Shown here: in pieces, positions 8,448-16,944 of the stretch
How positions within the stretch are numbered: the first letter of the stretch is position 1
Layout of the letters: every line of letters begins with the position of its first letter
Assembly (NCBI GenBank): GCA_018993265.1
Contig: JAGKSW010000010.1
Coordinates: 30,851 to 94,850 of the forward strand
Direction: 5' to 3'
DNA: 64,000 bases
DNA from: Nostoc sp. TH1S01
GTDB lineage: Bacteria; Cyanobacteriota; Cyanobacteriia; Cyanobacteriales; Nostocaceae
Translations under genes and position numbers: made by a program
Notes under the pieces: model-generated
Database searches by the model: none
What the model was told of the DNA's origin: nothing
Seen by the model: the letters and a program-made list of their open reading frames with translations, nothing else

Positions 8448-9215
8448 GTGGGTTCGGTTTGTATTGAAATCGTTGAGGGGAATCCCCATCTAAGGTCGTT
8501 GCTGGGTTGGCACTTGCAACAATTAGAGTATAGGGTAAATCAAGCTGCCAGCATTTATCAAGCAAGAGAAGTGTTTTTAACCCATCAACCTACTCTAGTC
8601 ATTCTAGATGCGGATCTGCCCGATGGAGATGGTATTGAGTTTTGCCGTTGGTTGCATCGTCAGCAGCAGCCTTTAATCTTAATGCTGTCTGCACGTAGCA
8701 ACGAAGCGGATGTTGTGGCTGGGTTAAAGGCGGGCGCAGATGATTACCTCAGCAAACCTTTTGGAATGCAAGAGTTTTTGGCTAGGGTTGAGGCATTAAT
8801 TCGCCGCAAACGCACGCCAACTGCACCAGCTTATTTAGACTATGGCACTTTGCAAATTGATTTAGTGCAACGTCGTGTTCGCTTCCAAGGGGAGTTTATC
8901 GATTTAACACCCCAGGAATTTAGTTTGTTGTATGTTTTGGCGCAAGCTGGCGGAGTTCCTTTGTCTCGGTCAGAATTGCTGCGTCGTGCTTGGCCAGATG
9001 CAATTGACAACCCGCGCACGATTGACACTCATGTTTTATCGCTACGCAAAAAAGTAGAACTTGATCCCCGCCAACCTAGTTTGATTCAAACTATTCGGAA
9101 TGTGGGATACAGATTTAACATGGAAATTTTGAATGCCAATCTTCCGCAATCGCAAACAAAGTTAGCAAAAGAACGGTTTAGTAATCAACGTCCAACACTG
9201 ACTACTCAACGGTGA
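8448..9215 (+). CDS. OmpR/PhoB-type response regulator with altered acidic pocket
   Basis: A 255-residue regulator: receiver domain at residues 4-120 and winged-helix DNA-binding domain at about 128-228 ('LTPQEFSLLYVLA' to 'RNVGYRFN'), plus a 27-residue polar tail. The phosphoacceptor D54 (VILDADLP), the switch Ser (LSARS) and Lys (YLSKPF) are present, but the usual acidic pair is E10-G11 instead of Glu/Asp-Asp, so one Mg2+ ligand is missing. No kinase gene is adjacent. It may be an atypical, NblR-like stress regulator; that link is only a guess. Start is GTG. Confidence 0.85.
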   Translation: MGSVCIEIVEGNPHLRSLLGWHLQQLEYRVNQAASIYQAREVFLTHQPTLVILDADLPDGDGIEFCRWLHRQQQPLILMLSARSNEADVVAGLKAGADDYLSKPFGMQEFLARVEALIRRKRTPTAPAYLDYGTLQIDLVQRRVRFQGEFIDLTPQEFSLLYVLAQAGGVPLSRSELLRRAWPDAIDNPRTIDTHVLSLRKKVELDPRQPSLIQTIRNVGYRFNMEILNANLPQSQTKLAKERFSNQRPTLTTQR

Positions 9216-9245
9216 TGATATTACAGCAGGAGGCAGAAGGACGAC

Positions 9246-9306
9246 ACTTTGCTCAAGTCGGGAAACCCGCCCACGCAAGTGTCTCCAGAAGGCAGGAGGC
9301 AGGAGT
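9246..9306. repeat. Palindromic repeat plus GGCAGGA STRR
   Basis: GACACTT (9243) and AAGTGTC (about 9277) bracket a 'cgggaaacccgcccacgca' core, which recurs inside the longer repeat at 18421. It is followed by GGCAGGA heptamers to 9306. It ends the regulator transcription unit. Confidence 0.7.
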
Positions 9307-9411
9307 TTAAAAAAATTACTGTTGCTGACATTCACGCTTTTAAAATGTCCTGGTATGTGCTTCAACTGCTGTAAGTGTTGAGTTTAGGGTGATTTATCAG
9401 ATAAGAGGTTT

Positions 9412-10182
9412 TTAAATCCATTCTTCTGCGGCTTGAGTTTCTGCTTGAGTCAAGCTTGCTTGTAAAGTTGCTAAATCTACCTCAGAGGCGGGTTTGTCTG
9501 CTAACAACTGTCCTTGGTGCAGGTGTAACAGCCTTGTACAAAACATTTGGGCTAAATCTAACTGGTGATTGACCATCAAAATTGTAGTTTGTTGGGTTTC
9601 GGTTAGTTGAATGAAGATTTGCATCAAATGAGAGGCTGTACCCGCATCCAAGGCGGATGTTGGCTCATCTAATAGTAAAATTTTGGGTTGGATGATTAAA
9701 GCACGAGCGATCGCAACTAATTGCCGTTGTCCTGCTGAAAGCTGTAACTCATTCTTACCTAACCAGTCGTTAGGAATATGCAATTGTTCCAGCCAATGGT
9801 CAATTCGTTGTTGAATCGTCGGTTTCGGCATCCCGCGCAAAACTAAAGGATATTCCAAGGCTTGCTGGACTGTCATCCCCAGTAGCTTTGACTCTTGCAA
9901 CACCAGTGTCACCGCTTGGCGTAGTTGGATGGCTGGGATTTGGCGATACTCTTGATTGTCTAGATAGATTTTGCCGCTACTAGGTTCAGTTAAGCGGTTT
10001 ATCAGGCGTAGTAATGAGGTTTTGCCAGCACCAGTTACGCCGGCGATCGCAATTCTTTCACCAGGGAATACTTGAAAGGAAATATTCTGTAAAATTGGGT
10101 ATCCCTGGTGATTGCTTTTTAATTTTGTAAATAGATTAACTTGCTCAAGCCTGAGTTGGGCTTGTGAAGTGAAATTATCCAT
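9412..10182 (-). CDS. ABC transporter ATP-binding protein
   Basis: A 256-residue nucleotide-binding subunit with Walker A 'GVTGAGKTS', Q-loop 'VLQES', signature 'LSAGQRQ', Walker B 'ILLLDEPT' and switch His in 'MVNHQ'. Sequence style resembles the PstB/GlnQ or YbbL/FetA class. No permease or binding protein is encoded nearby, so the substrate is unknown and the partner must lie elsewhere. The non-canonical signature (LSAGQ for LSGGQ) is common in cyanobacterial single NBDs. Transcribed away from the response regulator. Confidence 0.88.
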   Translation of the reverse strand: MDNFTSQAQLRLEQVNLFTKLKSNHQGYPILQNISFQVFPGERIAIAGVTGAGKTSLLRLINRLTEPSSGKIYLDNQEYRQIPAIQLRQAVTLVLQESKLLGMTVQQALEYPLVLRGMPKPTIQQRIDHWLEQLHIPNDWLGKNELQLSAGQRQLVAIARALIIQPKILLLDEPTSALDAGTASHLMQIFIQLTETQQTTILMVNHQLDLAQMFCTRLLHLHQGQLLADKPASEVDLATLQASLTQAETQAAEEWI

Positions 10183-10209
10183 GGTCTAGAAATATATAGT
10201 TTTTTAATG

Positions 10210-10238
10210 CTCACGCAGAGGCGCAGAGGCGCGGAGAG
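10210..10238. repeat. Interspersed 'ctcacgcagaggcgca' repeat, copy 2
   Basis: Same core as the copies at 1753 and 19565; lies in the short gap between the ABC ATPase and the membrane protein gene upstream of it. Confidence 0.7.
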
Positions 10239-10269
10239 TGCCTTTGAGCTTTGACGTGAGACTTTAAAT

Positions 10270-10827
10270 TTAAGATAGTGTCAAGGCTGTATTAATAGTC
10301 CAAGCATCGACTAACAGCAGTAATAATGTAAATCCAAATAAAATCGCATACATCCAAGGTTGTGCTAAGGGACGGACATCTGTGGTGTCTATGCCTGTTT
10401 TGGCTTGGACGATGTTTACTAATCTGGCAAAACCAGCTACGCGCATCGGTAATAAATAAGCTTTACCATCTTTGCTGAGGAAATAATAAACTAAACCGCC
10501 TTGACCTGTAGAACGGGGTTTTAATTCTTTAACCTCTGACCAAGGTAAAGTCCAACCTTTACGAAAGAAACGCGGAACCCAAACAGGGTAAGTTACCTGA
10601 ATTTCTTGGTCGTTGACAATTACTCTTTCTGTCAAAACTGCATAGAGTCCGACAAAGCCAATGGCAATTCCTACCCACAGTAATGACGGTGGTGTTGGTG
10701 CTGCTGTTGCTTGGGCTAAAAATGGCAATGGTACTGTGAGTGCTACATATAAACTCAACAGGGTAATCCGAATCAACGGAGATAGGCGAAATATAGTTGT
10801 AGAGGTATTAGCTGAGTTGGCTGTCAC
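10270..10827 (-). CDS. Membrane protein with PH-like soluble loop, unknown function
   Basis: A 185-residue protein with hydrophobic segments near residues 18-38, 47-66 and 160-180. The soluble part between them ('VIVNDQEIQVTYPVWVPRFFRKGWTL...WSEVKELKPR') has the pattern of a bacterial PH-like (bPH/DUF304) domain: beta-rich with a terminal helix. Conserved in cyanobacteria as a hypothetical protein. It lies about 90 bases upstream of the ABC ATPase on the same strand with repeat DNA between, so linkage is possible but not shown. Confidence 0.7.
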   Translation of the reverse strand: MTANSANTSTTIFRLSPLIRITLLSLYVALTVPLPFLAQATAAPTPPSLLWVGIAIGFVGLYAVLTERVIVNDQEIQVTYPVWVPRFFRKGWTLPWSEVKELKPRSTGQGGLVYYFLSKDGKAYLLPMRVAGFARLVNIVQAKTGIDTTDVRPLAQPWMYAILFGFTLLLLLVDAWTINTALTLS

Positions 10828-10882
10828 GGTTCCATTATGATTGTTGCTTTCAGTTTTATCCTAACTGGAAGGTTTATATCCT

Positions 10883-11022
10883 GGCGACTGAAGTCGCGGC
10901 TATACAAGCAAAACCCCTCCGGGTGACGCTCCTAACGTCGCTAACGCTGCGCTAACGCCAGTCGCCTGCGGAGGGAAACCCTCCCGCAGCGCTGGTCTCA
11001 CCGCCTGCGCGGGTTCTAAACC
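10883..11022. repeat. Long palindromic interspersed repeat
   Basis: Begins 'ggcgactgaagtcgcggcta' and is very GC-rich, with nested cores ('gtcgctaacgctgcgctaac', 'gcctgcggagggaaaccctc') and ends near 'cgcgggttctaaaccc'. It shares its outer 'ggctatacaa...' framework with the repeat at 18421-18580. It is a MITE-like, non-coding dispersed element of filamentous cyanobacteria. Confidence 0.7.
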
Positions 11023-11121
11023 CTTAATTTTCTATCAGTTTCAGGTAATTTTAAGATACAGGACTTACGCACAAGGCACTAAACAAACCACAGAGGCACA
11101 GAGTTCACAGAGATATGAGTG

Positions 11122-11583
11122 CTAAGGTAAATACTTCTGTACCACAGTCCAGCCAGTCCAGGATACCCAAGCAAAGGCGGCGAAGAGAATAATATTTACA
11201 GTAATGTGTAAAGTTCTTACCCAAGGTCTTCTGGGGTGAATTTGAGTTGCACTGATAGCAGATAGCAAAACTAAAAATACTACTATTAGCCCAGCAGGCA
11301 AGTGTGATGAATGTCCTAAAGAACCAAAGTGACCTAATGTGCCGATAATACCGATCGCCAATAACAATAACACTAAACTCACCATGCTAATGCCCATTGT
11401 ATAGTGGAGCGATCGCACGTCTTTCCGCACCACCGGAAACCCTGGAAAGCTAGGCATAGACTGGGAAGTTCTAGCTTGCCACATCCATATACCTGTGATG
11501 GCTAATAATAAATATGCTAACAACGATAATCCCATCGACCAAGCGGCGATTTTCCACAGCCAGAGAAAAGAGGGTAGGTGCAT
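11122..11583 (-). CDS. DUF4079 membrane protein
   Basis: A 153-residue four-helix membrane protein of the cyanobacterial DUF4079 family. Hydrophobic stretches lie at about residues 8-34, 62-83, 93-115 and 127-147, with conserved His residues in 'LHYTMGI', 'GHFGSLGHSSHLP' and 'TLHITVN' that resemble a haem-binding b-type four-helix bundle; that idea is inference. I start at the ATG giving MHLPSF: the 21 codons further upstream are built entirely of a GAAGTCT heptamer repeat and are not likely to be translated. Confidence 0.8.
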   Translation of the reverse strand: MHLPSFLWLWKIAAWSMGLSLLAYLLLAITGIWMWQARTSQSMPSFPGFPVVRKDVRSLHYTMGISMVSLVLLLLAIGIIGTLGHFGSLGHSSHLPAGLIVVFLVLLSAISATQIHPRRPWVRTLHITVNIILFAAFAWVSWTGWTVVQKYLP

Positions 11584-11622
11584 AAAGTCTGAAGTGTGAA
11601 GTCTGAAGTGTGAAATTTGATC
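11584..11622. repeat. STRR: GAAGTCT/GAAGTGT heptamers
   Basis: Tandem 7-mers directly upstream of the DUF4079 start; they create a spurious N-terminal extension of the reading frame. Confidence 0.8.
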
Positions 11623-11688
11623 CTTTAGCCTCCTGCTTTTTGACAAATGACAAAGGACAAATGACTATTAACCATTTACACAATAGAA

Positions 11689-11712
11689 AAGGTTGCTGAT
11701 ATCAGCAACCTT
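11689..11712 (-). terminator. Perfect 24-bp palindrome, probable terminator of DUF1830 gene
   Basis: aaggttgctgat is followed immediately by its exact reverse complement, with A/T runs on both sides. It lies 44 bases after the stop of the DUF1830 gene on the minus strand. Confidence 0.7.
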
Positions 11713-11755
11713 AAATTTTTTTTGATCAAATTTTTTTATTTTAATCAAGGTATGA

Positions 11756-12133
11756 TTAACCAGCAATTGTTAAAGGTTTTGTTGTATCTCCGCTTTTGGT
11801 ATTAATTGACTGAACTATGGGATTTTTACTGATGGGGTCGAGGGTAGATGATTCGGTATTAAAATCACTACTGCTTGGTTCTTGAAGTGCAAGGCGATCG
11901 CACGGAATCGTATCCGATAAAATTGCACTTGCCATCATCCCCGTATGAATCTCCATTTGAGCTTCTATTGGGGCTTCAAACACGAGGCGCTGCCCAGGAA
12001 ACACAACCCTTTCAAAGTACCAGTTAGCGATGTTAGAGATCCGAGCCACCTGGATTTTGTTTGTGGCATTAACGTAGCAGCAGAGAATTTTCCCCGATTG
12101 CTCAGGTGGTAGAGAATCTAGTATTTGAGCCAT
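11756..12133 (-). CDS. DUF1830 domain protein
   Basis: A 125-residue soluble protein. Residues 12-75 (ILCCYVNATNKIQVARISN to FPGQRLVFEAP) are the cyanobacteria-specific DUF1830 core, a small beta-rich domain of unknown function. The C-terminal 45 residues are low-complexity Ser/Thr/Pro/Asp and probably disordered. No signal peptide. It is a single gene, ended by a strong palindrome, with a long gene-free region upstream. Confidence 0.75.
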   Translation of the reverse strand: MAQILDSLPPEQSGKILCCYVNATNKIQVARISNIANWYFERVVFPGQRLVFEAPIEAQMEIHTGMMASAILSDTIPCDRLALQEPSSSDFNTESSTLDPISKNPIVQSINTKSGDTTKPLTIAG

Positions 12134-12697
12134 AACTGCCGAGGAGCTTTACGCCAAACATTGTATATTACACCAGCCCAGACTAACACTGGCTGATCCC
12201 CAGTTGCTGTAACTCCGACTACCAACTGAAAATTTCTACGTTATTTCTATCTAAAGATATGTTCAAGTTATGAAAATTTTATAAAAAAAATCTATTTTTA
12301 AAAAATTATACACTATTAAGCAAAATTTTTAATTGTTTTCTTTGGTAACAAATTTGTCGTAGATATTAATTAACTATCGATAGAGGATGTAACTTCTTCC
12401 TCTAGCTTGTATCTTTATTTTCATGAGTTTGGGTTTGCTTCTATCCCGAAGAAGATAGCAAGGGATCATCGCTTAATGATTAGACTCAATGTTATGGTAA
12501 AGATATATGAACAATTTATTCATAAAACAATCTCTCCTGTTTGATGCCTAGCAAATTTAGCCATTTCCGCCATTCCTAACTGGAAAAATGTGAAAGCACA
12601 AAGTTGCTTCAACGTCAAACTAGATTGTCATAAATAAAACTAAGCAAACCCATTTCCAAACTGACAGTATCTCTCGCTTTCCTTAAAGAATGGCAAG
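12134..12697. other. AT-rich promoter region between divergent genes
   Basis: 564 bases with no reading frame I would defend. It is strongly AT-rich at 12240-12420 and presumably carries the promoter of the DUF1830 gene and of the radical SAM run. No clear NtcA, CRP or riboswitch pattern was found by eye. Confidence 0.4.
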
Positions 12698-14290
12698 ATG
12701 GAGGTTAAAACACTGATGATCGAAAATCGCATTCTCTACGTTCGCCTTCCTTGTAACCCCATCTTTCCCATTGGGGTTGTTTATCTATGTGATCATGTCC
12801 ACAAGCTATTCCCTAATATCGAACAGCGCATTTTCGATTTGGGAACAGTACCACCTTTAGACTATGCAGCAGCGTTAGATCGCTGTATCGATGAATTTAA
12901 GCCCACGCTGCTAGTATTTTCTTGGCGGGATATTCAGATTTATGCACCAGTGGGTGGGCGTGGCGGGAACCCATTGCAAAACGCTTTTGAATTTTACTAC
13001 GCGAAAAATCCCCTAATCAAATTTCGCGGGGCTTTGGGTGGTTTACGCATCTTCATTGCCTACTATGTAGAGTTGTGGCGCAATTTGGGATTAATCAAAC
13101 GCGGTTTAAAACGTGCCCAAAAATATCACACTGACGCGCGTGCAGTGGTTGGCGGCGGCGCAGTCAGCGTATTTTATGAACAGTTGGGTAAAAGCTTACC
13201 TTCAGGCACAATTATTTCTGTGGGTGAAGGCGAAACCTTGCTTGAGAAACTCTTGAATGGTAAAGAATTTCGTGATGAACGTTGTTATGTAGTTGGGGAA
13301 GGGAAACCACGCCAACGCCTAATTCACGAACAACCTACGCCATTGCAAAAAACCGCTTGTAACTACGACTACATTGAAAGCGTCTGGCCAGAGTTTAACT
13401 ATTATCTGCAAGACAAAGACTTTTATATCGGTGTGCAAACCAAGCGCGGCTGTCCGCATAACTGCTGCTATTGTGTTTATACCGTTGTGGAGGGTAAACA
13501 AGTACGGATAAATCCCGCCGAGGAAGTTGTGGCGGAAATGCGACAACTATATAATCGCGGTGTGCGGAACTTTTGGTTTACCGATGCTCAATTTATCCCA
13601 GCGCGGAGATATATCAATGATGCCATCGAATTATTACAGGCGATCGTTGATTCTGGGATGACAGATATTCATTGGGCAGCATACATCAGAGCCGACAATT
13701 TAACACCGGAATTGTGCGACTTAATGGCTAAAACCGGGATGAACTATTTTGAAATTGGCATTACCAGTGGTTCTCAAGAACTGGTACGCAAAATGCGGAT
13801 GGGTTACAACCTGCGGACTGTCTTACAAAACTGTCGTGATTTAAAAGCAGCCGGGTTTAACGATTTAGTTTCTGTCAATTATTCCTTTAACGTCATTGAC
13901 GAACGCCCGGAAACTATTCGCCAAACCATAGCTTATCACCGCGAACTAGAAAAAATCTTTGGTGCAGATAAAGTCGAACCAGCCATCTTCTTTATTGGAC
14001 TGCAACCCCATACCCATTTAGAAGAATATGCCTTTAAAGAAGGCATCCTCAAACCAGGGTACAATCCTATGAGCTTGATGCCGTGGACAGCTAAAAAGCT
14101 GCTTTGGAACCCTGAACCACTTGGTTCTTTCTTTGGCGAAGTCTGCTTACAAGCTTGGCGACAAAATCCCAATGACTTCGGACGAGAAGTTATGAAGATT
14201 TTAGAACAAAGGCTAGGATGTGCGGAGTTAGAAGCAGCACTGTCCGCACCAATTGAGGCAACAGAAAAGCAATTAGCAGGCGTATCATAA
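12698..14290 (+). CDS. Cobalamin-binding-type radical SAM protein
   Basis: A 530-residue radical SAM enzyme. The [4Fe-4S] motif is C252-PHN-C256-CY-C259. The first 200 residues have the layout of a B12-binding Rossmann-type domain as in BchE/methylthiotransferase-like enzymes (PIGVVYLCDHV, then GEGET before the radical domain), but no DxHxxG cobalamin motif is obvious. The SAM 'GGE'-like region is replaced by 'WFTDAQF'. The substrate is unknown. An alternative start at ATG 12716, preceded by GGAGG at 12700-12704, is plausible. It heads a run with the DICT and pentapeptide-repeat genes. Confidence 0.82.
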   Translation: MEVKTLMIENRILYVRLPCNPIFPIGVVYLCDHVHKLFPNIEQRIFDLGTVPPLDYAAALDRCIDEFKPTLLVFSWRDIQIYAPVGGRGGNPLQNAFEFYYAKNPLIKFRGALGGLRIFIAYYVELWRNLGLIKRGLKRAQKYHTDARAVVGGGAVSVFYEQLGKSLPSGTIISVGEGETLLEKLLNGKEFRDERCYVVGEGKPRQRLIHEQPTPLQKTACNYDYIESVWPEFNYYLQDKDFYIGVQTKRGCPHNCCYCVYTVVEGKQVRINPAEEVVAEMRQLYNRGVRNFWFTDAQFIPARRYINDAIELLQAIVDSGMTDIHWAAYIRADNLTPELCDLMAKTGMNYFEIGITSGSQELVRKMRMGYNLRTVLQNCRDLKAAGFNDLVSVNYSFNVIDERPETIRQTIAYHRELEKIFGADKVEPAIFFIGLQPHTHLEEYAFKEGILKPGYNPMSLMPWTAKKLLWNPEPLGSFFGEVCLQAWRQNPNDFGREVMKILEQRLGCAELEAALSAPIEATEKQLAGVS

Positions 14291-14336
14291 AATACACAGT
14301 CATCAAGGGATGGGGTATAAAAGACCTTCCAACATT

Positions 14337-14369
14337 CCCCACTCCCTACTCCCTACTCCCTACTCCCCA
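14337..14369. repeat. STRR: ACTCCCT heptamers
   Basis: Four tandem ACTCCCT units immediately upstream of the DICT-protein start; translated in frame they give a spurious 'HSLLPTPYSPPP' leader. Confidence 0.85.
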
Positions 14370-14375
14370 CCGCCT

Positions 14376-15773
14376 ATGTTAGAAGGTTCGATTTTACAAC
14401 AGCTGGAAACCGCCCATCGCCATAGCACTAGACCAATTCGATTTGGAGTGTATTATAAAAATACCCTAGTTGCTTTGTGTCACGCTTTAGAAGACCATAT
14501 TCTTGCTGATCAGGGTCAACCTCTTGTAATTACAGCTTTCCAGCGTGGTAAATGGTATTTACAAGAAGCAGAAAGATATGCAGACATAGCTAAGTGCAGT
14601 CGGGAAATAGCCATTATGGCTTCACCGGATGCAGGCTTTGCTGAACATCCTACCAGCCAATTAGCGAATGTAGACTTAGTAGCATTAGATTCAGCTGATC
14701 CGGTGGCGCAGGAATGGCATTTGATAATTCTGTCGCCTGGATACACAGCAATGGTACTTTGTCAAGAGCTATCTGAGGCTGATTATGGTGCAGGTGGGCT
14801 ACCAGGTTCTGATTTAGAACGGAAATTCTACGGGTTGTGGACATTTGAGCCCGAATTAGTGAAGGAAACAGCAGAACTTGCGATCGCTCATATTCAACAA
14901 TACAACCCAGAACTAGCTGCAAAACTTACTGCTCATCAACAAGCAATCCAATCTCGTCTGGCTACACCAGAAGAATTAAGTATAGTAGTCTCTCGTGTAG
15001 TAGATTACCTGCAAACTGGGCAAGATAACTTATCAATTCCCACAGCATTACGCCAAAAAGCCTTAGACAGCAACTTGTTATCTAACGAAATCCAAGCATT
15101 TTTGCGGATGGCGCAGTTGATAGATTTGGCAGATATCAACAACCCAATGGCGGCTGCGGAAGTTGTCGCTCTTTGTGAAGCGATGGGACAATTATTAGAA
15201 CTACCAGCTTGGCAAATCAAAAGATTGCGCTTGGCAGGTTTGTTACACCGCATAGATCCGCTACAAAAAGCCGAAAGCGTTCTGACTCCCGGAACATCTA
15301 GCAGTTACACAGAACAAGCTCCTAGCTGTCCCTTAACCTGTCCTTTAGTACCAGGAGCGCAGGTATTGCGAACTATGCCCCGGCTCCGGGCTGTTGCTCA
15401 AATTATCACTCACCAAACTGAGTGGTGGGATGGTACAGGCGAACCAGCAGGTTTAGCTGGCGATGAAATTCCCTTAGAATCGAGAATTTTAGCTTTGGTT
15501 GCCGAATTTCAATGGCGAGTCAATCAAATTAAATCATCTAATCAAAGTCGAGAAGAAATATTTGCTCAAGCTTTAGAACAATGCCGAAAGCAACAATCAA
15601 CCCGCTTTGACCCTAAACTAATAGATGCCCTAACTTTGTTGGTTATGGGTTTGCAACAAGGGCTAGACTTACCTGTCATGACAACCAAAGCCAGCAACGG
15701 TATGTGGTTACTTGATTCGCGCTGGGATAGCCATAGCAAGAGTAGTGAGGAGATTGGTAGTTACCCCCAATGA
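14376..15773 (+). CDS. DICT sensory domain protein with degenerate HD-GYP-like domain
   Basis: A 465-residue protein from ATG 14376 (the frame is open further upstream but that part is STRR DNA). Residues 1-180 are a DICT domain ('PIRFGVYYKNTLVALCHALED', 'QPLVITAFQRG'), a sensory module known from cyanobacterial signalling proteins. Residues 200-400 have an HD-GYP layout, but the metal ligands are lost: HD is H291-R292, HHExWDGxGYP is HQTEWWDGTGEP at 346-357, and the late VADxxDA is VAEFQWR. Cyclic-di-GMP hydrolysis is therefore unlikely; a binding or scaffold role fits better. The stop overlaps the next start (ATGA). Confidence 0.82.
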   Translation: MLEGSILQQLETAHRHSTRPIRFGVYYKNTLVALCHALEDHILADQGQPLVITAFQRGKWYLQEAERYADIAKCSREIAIMASPDAGFAEHPTSQLANVDLVALDSADPVAQEWHLIILSPGYTAMVLCQELSEADYGAGGLPGSDLERKFYGLWTFEPELVKETAELAIAHIQQYNPELAAKLTAHQQAIQSRLATPEELSIVVSRVVDYLQTGQDNLSIPTALRQKALDSNLLSNEIQAFLRMAQLIDLADINNPMAAAEVVALCEAMGQLLELPAWQIKRLRLAGLLHRIDPLQKAESVLTPGTSSSYTEQAPSCPLTCPLVPGAQVLRTMPRLRAVAQIITHQTEWWDGTGEPAGLAGDEIPLESRILALVAEFQWRVNQIKSSNQSREEIFAQALEQCRKQQSTRFDPKLIDALTLLVMGLQQGLDLPVMTTKASNGMWLLDSRWDSHSKSSEEIGSYPQ

Positions 15774-16408
15774 ACATTGAAGCTATTAAATCAGGAACCC
15801 TTAAACAACTGCCAGGGGTAAATTTAGAAGACGAGGAACTCTGTAAACTCGATTTAAGCCGGATTAATTTTGCAGGTGCAACCCTTGTTGGCACTAATTT
15901 CAGTGGTTCCAAGCTGGAAGGTGGACATTTAGAAGGAGCCAATTTAATGGGGGCAAACCTGCAAGAAACTGACTTGCGGGCGAACTTGATGGGCGCAAAC
16001 TTGATGCAAGCAGATTTAACCAGTGCTGACTTGCGCGGCAGTAATTTACGTGGTGCGAACTTGATGGGCGCAACCCTGAGTGATGTATCGTTAGCAGGTG
16101 CTTTTTTGAGTGGCGCGAATTTGATGAACGTCAACCTACAAGGCGTTGATTTGCGCGGTGCTGACTTGCGTGGTGCTAACTTGAGTGGGGCAAATCTCAA
16201 GGGTGCAGACTTAAGCCGCGCTGATTTGCAAGGAACGCTGTTGAGTGAGGCAAATCTTGAAGAGGCTGATTTGCGGGGTGCAAATTTGGCGGGGGCAAAT
16301 CTTACAGGTGCTAACTTGTTATGTGCAGAGTTAGAAGGGGCGAATTTAAGCGGAATTAAGTTAGATAAAGCTTGTTTAGTGGGGACTGTTGTTGAGAAGG
16401 GTTTGTAA
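15770..16408 (+). CDS. Pentapeptide-repeat protein
   Basis: A 212-residue protein; from about residue 25 on it is nearly all A(D/N)LXX pentapeptides (some 30 repeats such as ANLMG, ADLRG, ANLSG), which fold as a right-handed quadrilateral beta-helix. No signal peptide or membrane segment, so it is probably cytoplasmic. Its ATG overlaps the stop of the DICT gene by four bases, showing translational coupling. Function unknown; pentapeptide proteins often act as binding scaffolds, and the operon suggests it works with the DICT/HD protein. Confidence 0.88.
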   Translation: MNIEAIKSGTLKQLPGVNLEDEELCKLDLSRINFAGATLVGTNFSGSKLEGGHLEGANLMGANLQETDLRANLMGANLMQADLTSADLRGSNLRGANLMGATLSDVSLAGAFLSGANLMNVNLQGVDLRGADLRGANLSGANLKGADLSRADLQGTLLSEANLEEADLRGANLAGANLTGANLLCAELEGANLSGIKLDKACLVGTVVEKGL

Positions 16409-16551
16409 TTGCTAAAAGTTTGATTCTGAAGTTCTATAAGAATCCTTATACTTTCCGTCTTGATTGTTCCAGCAGCTTTAGAGTAACTATTCAGGTTCGG
16501 TGAATTTTTGAGTAGGCTTCTATGGTCAACCCGTAATAACAGGAGCCTTTA

Positions 16552-16764
16552 ATGGAACCCCTAATCCTTTCGGTAAAGATTGTCTCTATTGACAGTTGGA
16601 GTAGCATCTACAGATTATATCTTTTAAATCTTGACAGAGTAGAAATAGATACAGCCACTATTAATGGAAATGGTGTTTACCCTAACGAATTTTTTCCTCG
16701 TTTCATGAATACCGCAATGTCATTTTACCCAAATGAATTGATTATTCTGGGGTTAGTGCGATAG
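16552..16764 (+). CDS. Small hypothetical protein
   Basis: A 70-residue frame with no recognisable family. Support comes from a well-placed AGGAG seven bases before the ATG and from a perfect hairpin 28 bases after the stop. The composition is ordinary, with no signal peptide or membrane helix. It could be a remnant or a small real gene. Confidence 0.4.
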   Translation: MEPLILSVKIVSIDSWSSIYRLYLLNLDRVEIDTATINGNGVYPNEFFPRFMNTAMSFYPNELIILGLVR

Positions 16765-16791
16765 CTCAGTAGATTCGTGGAATTAAGCAAT

Positions 16792-16824
16792 TCCTAAAAT
16801 ACCAAGATATTTGGTATTTTAGGA
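16792..16824. terminator. Perfect 14-bp inverted repeat
   Basis: tcctaaaataccaa and its exact complement are separated by gatat, between the small ORF and the toxin-antitoxin pair. There is no long T-run after it, so it could be a terminator or an operator for the TA genes. Confidence 0.6.
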
Positions 16825-16944
16825 GTTACTACCTCAAACCTACTACTTGATTCGACCCAGATAATCTTGATTAAGGAGCGATGTCAACAATAATCCTTGC
16901 TTGCCGCTTACAATGGAGTTAATCCTGACTCTAAAAAAAATTCC

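Noticed and set aside
15676..16200. 174-codon minus-strand frame opposite the pentapeptide gene
   Set aside because: An antisense shadow created by the regular codon pattern of the pentapeptide repeats; composition is implausible.
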